Notes: generated by a model not told the origin, from the letters alone. DNA of 5,310 nucleotides from Bacillota bacterium (GCA_009177215.1 WFLY01000280.1:1-5310), one strand, 5' to 3'; counted from the first letter of the stretch, positions 1 through 5,310 are shown. Made by a program: numbers and translations.

Positions 1-2
1 CA

Positions 3-208
3 CTGGACGGAAACGGGCAGATAGTTCCGAGGACAGGCTACCTCATTTCCTCTCTGAATTGTGGTGATGAAGATTTCGCCATAGCGTGTATGCGCTCCAA
101 TCTGAAATACGGCAAGAACCAGAAACGGGAGGACGTAAAGAGCCACCATTATATTATTTCCTTTGACCCCCGTGACGCACCCGACAACGGCTTGACCGTA
201 GACAGGGC
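3..208 (+). pseudogene. Relaxase/mobilization nuclease fragment (N-terminal region only)
   Basis: This is the relaxase-derived part of the chimeric frame, about 69 codons. The run GYLISSLNCGDEDF, the KYGKNQKREDVKSHHYIISF segment and the NGLTVDRA end match, from memory, the N-terminal region of Relaxase/Mobilisation nuclease proteins of Clostridial integrative elements. In that family, an AQ-[AE]-LG stretch, GHQALV and a histidine-rich HxH...N metal-binding motif follow. None of these is present, because the sequence switches to ATPase at about 205-215. The catalytic tyrosine region would lie upstream of the window and cannot be judged. Without the metal-binding histidines this fragment cannot nick DNA. 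Family assignment is from recall and fairly confident. Confidence 0.7.
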
Positions 209-758
209 ACACTTAGGGCAGCTGGGTCTGGAGCCGCACTTTTTCAGCGGGGATTCCAAGCGGCTGCTGCAGAAAGGGATCGAAGCAGTCTGCACGGAGC
301 AGAAAAAGAAAGTGGTCTGCGTGCTGGACGAGGCGCACCTTTTAGGTAAGGACATGCTGGAGGAGCTGAGGTTCTTTCTGAATTATAAATTTGATTCCTC
401 CAGCCCGATGTCGCTGGTGCTCGTGGAACAGACTGAATTGTGGGAACAGCAGCTGAGGCTGCAGGCATATACGGCCATACGCCAGAGGATCGACATGAAC
501 ATCGTGCTGGGCAGGCTTGACCGCGCAGAGACGGGGAAATATATTGCCGCGCACCTGACATACGCAGGAACGGCGAAGGAGCTTTTCACCAGCGACGCCG
601 AGGACGAGATATATAAGGTATCCGCAGGCGTTCCCAGAATGATAAACCGTATCTGTGAAAAAACGCTGATGTATGCATACCAGCAGCAGAAACGTCTGGC
701 TGACGGGCACATGGTGCGGTTCGTGGCAGACCATGAGATGCCCCGGGGTGTGGAATGA
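3..758 (+). CDS. Left-truncated chimeric ORF: relaxase N-terminal part fused in frame to a transposition-type AAA ATPase lacking its P-loop
   Basis: The frame is open from the left edge (first full codon at 3) to a TGA at 756-758, giving 251 residues in the window. The first ATG at 90 lies inside the relaxase-like part, so it is unlikely to be the native start. Residues 1-69 read as a MOB relaxase (SHHYIISFDPRD, then NGLTVDRA). From residue ~70 (LGQLGLEPHF) the protein reads as an ExeA/TniB/MuB-like ATPase, the helper class that accompanies DDE transposases. Visible there are a Walker B/DEAH motif (VVCVLDEAHLL, D109 at nt 327), the stretch AIRQRIDMNIVLG, and a late GVPRMINRICEK segment like the sensor-2 region of these ATPases. 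The usual N-terminal third with the GxxGxGK(T/S) loop is absent, replaced by relaxase sequence. LVEQTELW stands where I expect LVGQTELW. ATP hydrolysis is therefore improbable. It may be a recombination scar, a pseudogene or an assembly join. The ATPase assignment is firm; function as a fusion is not. Confidence 0.8.
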   Translation: MDGNGQIVPRTGYLISSLNCGDEDFAIACMRSNLKYGKNQKREDVKSHHYIISFDPRDAPDNGLTVDRAHLGQLGLEPHFFSGDSKRLLQKGIEAVCTEQKKKVVCVLDEAHLLGKDMLEELRFFLNYKFDSSSPMSLVLVEQTELWEQQLRLQAYTAIRQRIDMNIVLGRLDRAETGKYIAAHLTYAGTAKELFTSDAEDEIYKVSAGVPRMINRICEKTLMYAYQQQKRLADGHMVRFVADHEMPRGVE

Positions 759-1105
759 GCGCCCGGGTGTCCGGCGCCATCCGGTTTGAATGCGCCGGAT
801 CGGAAGAATGGGATGCCTATGGGCGGAGATGGACAGGGGAAGTAAAAGTGGCGGTCCGGAGTACGGATATGGCAGAACTGATCATTTATGGAAAAGGCAG
901 CTGCATGAATGCCGTAGTAGGGAGATATATGAATGGCCAGTACATCTGTATTTCTGACCTTGACACAGGCTGTCCATTGAGCAGGCTTACGGACACATTT
1001 TGGAATCGGGAGAGGATTTCCGGTCACATGCCGGAAGTGGATGCCATAACCATAGCGTATGCTTTGAAGGCGGTATCAGAATACCTGGGAGGCGGCTGGC
1101 TCTAG
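755..1105 (+). CDS. Small hypothetical protein (116 aa) coupled to the transposition ATPase
   Basis: This gene starts at the ATG of an ATGA overlap with the preceding ATPase frame, a typical translational-coupling arrangement; no strong separate ribosome binding site is visible. It ends at TAG 1103-1105. The product is 116 residues, soluble, with no signal peptide or membrane segment. Recognisable blocks are a beta-rich first half (RWTGEVKVAVRS, MAELIIYGKGS), a central NGQYICISDLDTGCPLSRLTD segment, FWN at about 82-84, and a helical C-terminus with DAITIAYALKAV. The blocks resemble what I remember of small uncharacterised Clostridial proteins of the DUF6618 type, but I cannot confirm that family. 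Its place behind the ATPase suggests an accessory gene of the same transposon; no biochemical role can be deduced. It appears intact although the ATPase upstream is broken. Confidence 0.75.
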   Translation: MSARVSGAIRFECAGSEEWDAYGRRWTGEVKVAVRSTDMAELIIYGKGSCMNAVVGRYMNGQYICISDLDTGCPLSRLTDTFWNRERISGHMPEVDAITIAYALKAVSEYLGGGWL

Positions 1106-1106
1106 C

Positions 1107-1129
1107 CGCATAGGGCAGCCAACTATGCG
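1107..1129 (+). other. Short hairpin just after the 116-aa gene
   Basis: CGCATAG (1107-1113) and CTATGCG (1123-1129) form a perfect 7-bp stem around a 9-nt loop (1114-1122), two bases after the TAG stop. No T-tract follows, so it is not an intrinsic terminator. A competing 6-bp GC-rich stem (GCGGCT 1092-1097 with AGCCGC 1104-1109) overlaps the end of the gene. The loop sequence GGCAGCC (1114-1120) is complementary to GGCTGCC in the left arm of the downstream terminator. Confidence 0.45.
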
Positions 1130-1187
1130 CAAAAGGGATATTTGACAAAGAGTGCGGGGAACGGAAACAATTTCATAAAGGAGCTGA

Positions 1188-1225
1188 AAAACAGGCTGCC
1201 AGAAATGTTCCTGGCGGCCTGTTTT
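1188..1225 (+). terminator. Intrinsic terminator after the transposon genes
   Basis: AAAACAGGCTGCCAG (1188-1202) pairs with CTGGCGGCCTGTTTT (1211-1225) across an 8-nt loop: 15 bp with a single U-G wobble. The 3' arm ends in TTTT and the 5' arm begins with a run of A, so it can act in both directions. It lies 83 bp after the stop of the 116-aa gene and probably ends that transcript. It is the best terminator in the window. Confidence 0.72.
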
Positions 1226-1434
1226 ATAAGCTGTGCATGTTTCCGGCGCAATTCCATGCAGGGATACAAAATGCAGCATCCAGAGTTGTCAGACAATTAC
1301 TGGCCGCTGAATGGAGAAAGCCGTCTGGAAAGCTGCCTTAAACCGGAAGGTGAATAATTGTATATGCAATTGAACCGGTGACAGGAAAACGGGTAGGTTT
1401 GTGGCAGCGGACAAGAGTAAATCTGTGACAGCTC

Positions 1435-1623
1435 ATGAGGTTATTAACAGTAATAAAGCTAAAACGCCAGAAGAGGAATATTACTCAGGCAGAATTGGCG
1501 GCGATGTAAAACGTTACGCCTCAGGCAGTGTCAAGATGTGACAGCTGCTTTCCGGAGCAGTTTGTTTTGTTTGATAATTCAAGTGATTCCACGAATTTTG
1601 CAGTGGGAGAGTTGATAAAATAG
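1435..1623 (+). pseudogene. Remnant of an XRE-family helix-turn-helix regulator with an in-frame stop
   Basis: From the ATG at 1435 the frame reads MRLLTVIKLKRQKRNITQAE and LAAM, then meets TAA at 1507-1509. Past the stop the same frame continues NVTPQAVSRCDS. Read together this is the signature of a Cro/C1-type HTH: the ITQAELA helix, the turn, and the recognition helix NVTPQAVSRWE. Two losses are visible: a stop where a leucine or similar codon is expected, and Cys in place of the near-invariant Trp after SR. After that the frame (FVLFDNSSDSTNFAVGELIK, ending at TAG 1621-1623) has no clear regulator features. An in-frame TGA lies at 1426-1428 and no ribosome binding site precedes the ATG. 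It probably regulated genes of the mobile element before decay. Confidence 0.6.
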
Positions 1624-1650
1624 CGGGAGAATGAAAGGAGTCATGCCATA

Positions 1651-1706
1651 GGGCGTGGCTTCTTTGCGTTGGGGAAAAGGGGAATTTCGGTAAGCCCGCT
1701 ACGCCC
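1651..1706. repeat. GC-rich bulged inverted repeat in a non-coding patch
   Basis: GGGCGT (1651-1656) plus GGCTT (1657-1661) pair with AAGCC (1692-1696) plus ACGCCC (1701-1706): 11 bp with a 4-nt bulge (CGCT, 1697-1700) and a 30-nt loop. GTTGGGG (1668-1674) can instead pair with CCCCAAC (1704-1710), giving an alternative fold. This patch is distinctly more GC-rich than the AT-rich DNA to its right. Such structure fits a transfer origin, an element end or an RNA leader; the sequence alone does not decide. Confidence 0.5.
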
Positions 1707-1730
1707 CAACCGTTGCCTTTACCGTTTTTT
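1688..1730 (+). terminator. Weak candidate intrinsic terminator
   Basis: CGGTAAG (1688-1694) pairs with TTTACCG (1718-1724; six Watson-Crick pairs plus one G-U), directly followed by six Ts (1725-1730). The 23-nt loop and the short stem make it weak. It would shield murE from upstream readthrough. It overlaps the right arm of the bulged inverted repeat, so both folds cannot form together. Confidence 0.3.
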
Positions 1731-1749
1731 GTCTTGTCATCCACGGTAA

Positions 1750-1783
1750 AATTTCTCCTAAATATTTAGGGGTGGTAGAAATT
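1750..1783. promoter_or_regulatory. Operator-like palindrome upstream of murE
   Basis: CCTAAATATTTAGG (1757-1770) is a perfect 14-bp palindrome. It is framed by a second inverted pair, AATTTCT (1750-1756) and AGAAATT (1777-1783). It sits about 80-100 bp before the murE ATG, just upstream of the AT-rich region where a promoter is expected, so a dimeric regulator site is possible. The binding protein is unknown. Confidence 0.4.
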
Positions 1784-1813
1784 ACAAAAATAGAGTAAAA
1801 TATAGAGTATATT
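1782..1813 (+). promoter_or_regulatory. Probable murE promoter region (approximate)
   Basis: The leader is strongly AT-rich here. TATATT (1808-1813, five of six to the consensus -10) and TAAAAT (1796-1801) are -10 candidates. No good -35 box lies at 17 bp from either; TTACAA (1782-1787) is the nearest but is 20 bp from TATATT. A murE promoter is expected because the upstream DNA is foreign and ends in terminators, but the exact elements are uncertain. Confidence 0.3.
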
Positions 1814-1836
1814 TATGCGTGCTGCAAAAACACGCG

Positions 1837-1842
1837 GAAAGG
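1837..1842 (+). promoter_or_regulatory. murE ribosome binding site
   Basis: GAAAGG lies 10 nt before the ATG at 1853. A second AAAAGG (1847-1852) directly abuts the ATG and is too close to serve. A small 5-bp hairpin (GCGTG 1817-1821 with CACGC 1831-1835) sits just upstream. Confidence 0.5.
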
Positions 1843-1852
1843 CAGTAAAAGG

Positions 1853-3316
1853 ATGAGGCTGGAGGATTTATTAAAGGGAGTACAATATACCTGTTTGCAG
1901 GGAAGCATTGACAGGGAAGTGACTCAGGTGGAGTACGATTCCCGAAGAATAAGTGAAGGCTGCCTCTTTATCTGTATTGAGGGAGCTAATTTTGACGGTC
2001 ATGATTTTGCGGCTGAGGTGACGGAAAAGGGCGCGGGAGTACTTGTGGTTTCTAAGGAAGTGCCGGAGATAAAGGATATGGCTGTAACCGTTATTAAGGT
2101 GGAGGACACCCGCTATGCCATGGCGTTTATATCGGCGGCGTATTTTGGGCATCCCGCGGAGAAATTAAAGGTAATCGGCATCACCGGTACCAAGGGCAAG
2201 ACAACCACTGCATATCTTGTAAAATCAATTTTGGAGAATGCAGGCTATAAGGTGGGGCTTGTGGGTACGATTGAGGTTGTTATCGGTAAGACGCATATTC
2301 ATGCCAATAATACAACGCCGGAATCCTACCTGCTGCAGGAATATTTTGCCCGTATGGTGGAGGAAGGGCTTGACACTGTGGTGATGGAGGTATCCTCTCA
2401 GGCGCTTAAGCTTCACAGGACGCAGGGCTTTATTTTTGATTACGGTATTTTCACCAATCTGGAGCCGGACCATATCGGACCCAACGAGCATGAAAGCTTT
2501 GAGGAATATCTTGCCTGCAAGGGGCTACTGTTTCAACAGTGTAAGGTGGGCATTGTAAACGGTGACGACAGTCATGTGAATCAGGTGACAGAAGGGCACA
2601 CCTGCAATCTTGAGACCTTTGGGCTGGGTGAAGACTGTATGCTTCGGGCGGAGAATATTAAGCTGGTGCATAAGCCGGGTAAGCTTGGAGTGAGTTTTCA
2701 AGTGAATGGGCTTATGGATTTTGAGGTGGAGGTTCCCACACCCGGACGGTTCAGTGTGTACAATGCTTTGACGGCAATTGCAATCTGCCGTCATTTCAGA
2801 GTGCGGGAGTCCGATATTGGCAGGTCGCTTCTTGCGGCTAGGGTGAAAGGGCGCATAGAACCGGTAAAGGTTTCGGAGGACTTTACTCTTTTGATTGATT
2901 ATGCCCATAATGCCATGGCGCTTAAGAGCCTGCTCAGTACCTTAAAGGAGTATGAACCCCACCGTTTGATATGTCTTTTCGGCTGCGGAGGGAACCGTTC
3001 CAGACAGCGCCGCTTTGAGATGGGCGAGGTCAGCGGCAGGCTGGCGGATTTCACCATTATAACCTCGGATAATCCCAGATTTGAGGAGCCGCAGGCGATT
3101 ATTGACGACATAAAGACGGGAATCCAGAAAACGGACGGAAAATATGTGGAAATCTGCGACCGCAAGGAGGCAATCGCCTATGCCATCGCCCATGGAGAAC
3201 CGGGGGACATCATAGTGCTTGCGGGAAAGGGGCATGAGGATTATCAGGAAATAGAGGGCGTGAAATATCCCATGGACGAGAGGGTTCTGATACAGGAGAT
3301 ACTTGAAGGAAAATAA
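1853..3316 (+). CDS. murE: UDP-N-acetylmuramoyl-tripeptide synthetase (meso-DAP-adding type)
   Basis: This 487-residue protein has normal length for MurE, the cytoplasmic ligase that adds the third amino acid to UDP-MurNAc-L-Ala-D-Glu using ATP in peptidoglycan synthesis. The start MRLEDLLKGV and the SRRISEGCLF segment match the N-terminal UDP-binding domain. The ATP loop GITGTKGKTT is at 109-118 (K116). TTPES (154-158) and SSQ (181-183) are substrate-binding blocks, and K223 in YLACK is the expected carbamylated lysine. The C-terminal domain has DNPR at 406-409 and GKGHEDYQ at 458-465. DNPR is the signature of meso-diaminopimelate-adding enzymes; lysine-adding ones differ there. One deviation is HIGPNEH at 207-213 where E. 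coli-type enzymes have HLDYHG. The gene is intact, stands alone upstream of priA rather than in a division/cell-wall cluster here, and lies directly after mobile-element debris. Confidence 0.96.
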   Translation: MRLEDLLKGVQYTCLQGSIDREVTQVEYDSRRISEGCLFICIEGANFDGHDFAAEVTEKGAGVLVVSKEVPEIKDMAVTVIKVEDTRYAMAFISAAYFGHPAEKLKVIGITGTKGKTTTAYLVKSILENAGYKVGLVGTIEVVIGKTHIHANNTTPESYLLQEYFARMVEEGLDTVVMEVSSQALKLHRTQGFIFDYGIFTNLEPDHIGPNEHESFEEYLACKGLLFQQCKVGIVNGDDSHVNQVTEGHTCNLETFGLGEDCMLRAENIKLVHKPGKLGVSFQVNGLMDFEVEVPTPGRFSVYNALTAIAICRHFRVRESDIGRSLLAARVKGRIEPVKVSEDFTLLIDYAHNAMALKSLLSTLKEYEPHRLICLFGCGGNRSRQRRFEMGEVSGRLADFTIITSDNPRFEEPQAIIDDIKTGIQKTDGKYVEICDRKEAIAYAIAHGEPGDIIVLAGKGHEDYQEIEGVKYPMDERVLIQEILEGK

Positions 3317-3328
3317 TTCATGTGAAAA

Positions 3329-3389
3329 CTCCCTTTTCAGAATGGAGCGTTCGATAACCAGACAGATAACAAAGCATCGCAAAAGGGAG
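3329..3389 (+). promoter_or_regulatory. Inverted repeat in the murE-priA gap that can mask the priA Shine-Dalgarno
   Basis: CTCCCTTTT (3329-3337) is perfectly complementary to AAAAGGGAG (3381-3389) across a 43-nt interval. The right arm is the strongest SD-like sequence before priA. Folding in mRNA would hide it. No T-tract follows, so it is not an intrinsic terminator. The long loop makes the stem only moderately stable. Confidence 0.4.
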
Positions 3390-3414
3390 AAATAAAATTT
3401 CTAAGCAGGAGAAG

Positions 3415-5310
3415 ATGGTGAAGGAACAGTACGCAGATATTATAGTGGATATTTCTCATGAAAAACTGGATAAAACCTTTCAGTACAGAGTACCCGATAA
3501 GCTTGTGGGAGTACTGGAGGTAGGTATGTGTGTGACCGTTCCCTTTGGAGGCGGAAACAAGCTGATAAAGGGCTATTGTGTTGCTTTGCGCGAGAACTGC
3601 AAATTTGACCCGTCGCGCACCAAGGATATTGCAGGGATTGCGGAGAAGGGCGTTACTGTGGAGGATAAGATGATTGCCCTTGCAGGCTGGATAAGGCGCA
3701 ATTACGGCTCCACTATGATACAGGCGTTAAAGACGGTGCTTCCGGTCAAGCAGTCCGTGAAAAAGTTAGAGCATAAATGTGTGGAGCGCAACATGAGCAG
3801 GGAGGAAATTATTTCTCTGTTGGGAGAGAGTGAGCGAAAGAAGCAGACCGCCAAGGCAAGGCTTTTACGGGAGCTTGCAGAGCAGGAGAGTATTCCCTAT
3901 GAGTGGATTACGGGCAAATTAAATGTCTCTGCGGCAACCGTAAAAAGTCTTGAGCGGGCGGGAGCCATACATATTGTGAGCACTGCCAGCTATCGCAATC
4001 CCGTAAAGCTTGAAACCACACAGGAGCGGAAAAATATTTTAAGCGCTTCTCAGCAAAATATTGTGGAGAGTATATTGAAGGAATATGACGAAGGAAAGCG
4101 GGGAACCTACCTGATTCACGGTATTACCGGAAGCGGTAAGACAGAGGTTTATATGCAGCTTATCGGAGAGGTGATAAAAAGGGGCAGGCAGGCAGTGGTG
4201 CTGATACCGGAGATTGCACTTACCTATCAGACGCTGCTCCGTTTTTACAGACGGTTCGGAAACCGGGTCAGCGTGATGAATTCCACTCTTTCTCCCGGGG
4301 AAAAATATGACCAGTGCCAGCGCGCCAAGCGGGGAGAGATTGACGTGATCATCGGTCCCCGTTCAGCGCTCTTTACGCCCTTTCCCCAAATCGGGCTGAT
4401 TGTGATAGATGAGGAGCATGAGGGCAGCTATAAAAGCGAGGGAACGCCCAAATATCATGCCAGAGAAACGGCGTTAGAGGTGGCGAGGCTTCACGGCGCC
4501 AGCGTGGTGCTTGGTTCCGCAACCCCTTCCATGGAAGCTTATTTCCGCGCGCAGTCTGGAGAATACCGGATGTTTACCTTGAAGGAGCGGCTTGCGGGGG
4601 GAGAGCTTCCCACTGTGGAAATCGTGGATCTGCGGGAAGAGTTGAAAGCGGGTAACCGTTCTATTTTTAGCAGAAGGCTGCAGGAGTTATTGGAGGACAG
4701 ATTGAAAAAAGGACAGCAGAGTATGTTGTTTTTAAACAGGAGAGGCTACGCGGGCTTTATTTCCTGCCGTGCCTGCGGGTATGTGGCGAAATGCCCCCAT
4801 TGCGATGTGTCCTTATCGGAGCATAAAAACGGCAGGCTGATGTGTCATTATTGCGGTTACAGTGAGGAAAAGCCCATGAAGTGTCCAAGCTGCGGCTCCA
4901 AGTATATTAGCGGCTTCCGGGCGGGAACCCAGCAGATTGAAGAAAAGCTGCACGATTTGTTCCCGGGGGTACGGACACTTAGAATGGACGCGGATACCAC
5001 TAAGACAAAGGACAGCTATGAGAGGATACTTTCTTCCTTTGCCAACGAGGAGGCAGATGTACTGATAGGAACCCAGATGATTGTGAAGGGGCATGATTTT
5101 CCCAAGGTCACGCTGGTGGGCGTGCTGGCGGCGGATATGTCTTTATGTGTGGGAGATTATCGCTGTGGAGAGAGAACCTTCCAGCTTTTGACACAGGCAG
5201 TCGGAAGAGCGGGGAGGGGAAGCCTTCCCGGCGAGGCGGTGATACAGACTTATCAGCCGGAGCATTATGCGGTAGTACATGCTGCTGCGCAGGACTATGA
5301 GAGCTTTTAT
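3415..5310 (+). CDS. priA: Primosomal protein N' (replication restart helicase PriA), 3' end beyond the window
   Basis: The frame is open from 3415 to the right edge: 632 residues, with about 100 missing compared with the 732-residue E. coli protein. PriA recognises abandoned forks and D-loops, unwinds the lagging arm 3'-5' and starts reloading of the replicative helicase. The N-terminal 3'-DNA-binding domain (ADIIVDISHEKLDKTFQY onward) and a winged-helix region (about 115-200) precede the helicase core. Motifs: Walker A GITGSGKT (236-243), Walker B DEEH (332-335), GSATPS (from 367), GTQMIVKGHDFP (from 552), and QAVGRAGRG with arginines 598 and 601. Eight zinc-binding cysteines (451, 454, 460, 463, 477, 480, 490, 493) have the spacing of E. 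coli PriA. The AGGAG before ATG 3415 is only 3 nt away; GTG 3418 or an ATT at 3397 are alternative starts. It follows murE by 98 bp and is probably co-transcribed. Confidence 0.96.
   Translation, partial: MVKEQYADIIVDISHEKLDKTFQYRVPDKLVGVLEVGMCVTVPFGGGNKLIKGYCVALRENCKFDPSRTKDIAGIAEKGVTVEDKMIALAGWIRRNYGSTMIQALKTVLPVKQSVKKLEHKCVERNMSREEIISLLGESERKKQTAKARLLRELAEQESIPYEWITGKLNVSAATVKSLERAGAIHIVSTASYRNPVKLETTQERKNILSASQQNIVESILKEYDEGKRGTYLIHGITGSGKTEVYMQLIGEVIKRGRQAVVLIPEIALTYQTLLRFYRRFGNRVSVMNSTLSPGEKYDQCQRAKRGEIDVIIGPRSALFTPFPQIGLIVIDEEHEGSYKSEGTPKYHARETALEVARLHGASVVLGSATPSMEAYFRAQSGEYRMFTLKERLAGGELPTVEIVDLREELKAGNRSIFSRRLQELLEDRLKKGQQSMLFLNRRGYAGFISCRACGYVAKCPHCDVSLSEHKNGRLMCHYCGYSEEKPMKCPSCGSKYISGFRAGTQQIEEKLHDLFPGVRTLRMDADTTKTKDSYERILSSFANEEADVLIGTQMIVKGHDFPKVTLVGVLAADMSLCVGDYRCGERTFQLLTQAVGRAGRGSLPGEAVIQTYQPEHYAVVHAAAQDYESFY

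Larger units (their letters stand above)
1106..1852. other. 747-bp stretch without an intact gene: terminator, HTH remnant, GC-rich repeat, murE leader
   Basis: This stretch joins mobile-element DNA to the murE-priA core. In order it holds a small hairpin (1107-1129), the intrinsic terminator (1188-1225), a short imperfect operator-like repeat TTGTC-A-GACAA (1286-1296), the HTH-gene remnant (1435-1623), a GC-rich bulged inverted repeat (1651-1706) with a possible weak terminator (1688-1730), and an AT-rich murE leader with a palindrome (1757-1770). A TTG-initiated frame at 1142-1357 (71 codons) spans the terminator and has no properly placed ribosome binding site, so I do not count it as a gene. 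Nothing supported is seen between 1360 and 1434. Confidence 0.6.

Noticed and set aside
342..1027. Long minus-strand open frames opposite the ATPase and the 116-aa gene
   Set aside because: They are antisense shadows rich in Cys, Arg, Ser and Pro with no recognisable domains, while the plus strand carries clear motifs.
1142..1171. TTGACA at 1142-1147 as a promoter -35 box
   Set aside because: The best -10 at 17-18 bp is AACAAT, a weak match, and the transcript would meet the terminator within about 50 bp.
1142..1357. 71-codon TTG-initiated frame
   Set aside because: It spans the strong terminator at 1188-1225, has no suitably spaced ribosome binding site for TTG 1142 or ATG 1205, and its product matches no family I recognise.
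1401..1541. Plus-strand GTG-initiated frame overlapping the HTH remnant
   Set aside because: It is short, without a ribosome binding site, and in a different frame from the clearly recognisable helix-turn-helix sequence.
1514..1744. Minus-strand frame of 76 codons
   Set aside because: It runs antisense through the HTH remnant and the GC-rich patch, with no ribosome binding site and low-complexity composition. It is more likely a by-product of the structured DNA than a gene.
3329..3389. Inverted repeat after murE as an intrinsic terminator
   Set aside because: The loop is 43 nt and no T-tract follows the right arm. The arm doubles as a Shine-Dalgarno sequence, so co-transcription with priA is more likely.
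1..5310. CRISPR arrays, tRNA or rRNA genes, tandem repeats
   Set aside because: I saw no regularly spaced repeats, no cloverleaf-like sequence and no rRNA-like conserved stretches on either strand.

Overview
The window looks like chromosomal DNA of an anaerobic Firmicute, most likely a Lachnospiraceae-type Clostridium relative. This rests on the style of the MurE and PriA proteins, purine-rich ribosome binding sites, and relaxase and transposition-ATPase sequences of a kind common in elements of gut Clostridia. It is a judgement from remembered family sequences, not a database result.

Left part (1 to about 1105) is mobile-element material. An open frame enters from the left edge and runs to 758. 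Its first ~69 codons read as the N-terminal region of a MOB-type relaxase. From about position 210 it continues in the same frame as the C-terminal two thirds of an ExeA/TniB/MuB-like transposition ATPase that lacks its P-loop. This chimera overlaps by ATGA a small 116-aa protein gene (755-1105), probably the third gene of the same transposon. A strong intrinsic terminator (1188-1225) follows.

Middle part (1106-1852) has no convincing intact gene. It holds two hairpins, a decayed XRE-type helix-turn-helix gene with an in-frame stop (1435-1623), a GC-rich bulged inverted repeat (1651-1706) that might be a transfer-origin or element-end remnant, and then an AT-rich segment with a perfect 14-bp palindrome (1757-1770) just upstream of murE.

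Right part (1853-5310) is conserved core genome: murE (1853-3316, complete, meso-diaminopimelate type by its DNPR motif) and priA (from 3415, running off the right edge, primosomal replication-restart helicase). They share a strand and a 98-bp gap with no obvious terminator, so they are probably co-transcribed. The gap carries a 9-bp inverted repeat whose right arm is the best Shine-Dalgarno sequence for priA, and that SD is ideally placed for an AUU codon rather than for the first AUG. I see no complete new defence or mobility system. The most unusual object is the in-frame relaxase-ATPase fusion.
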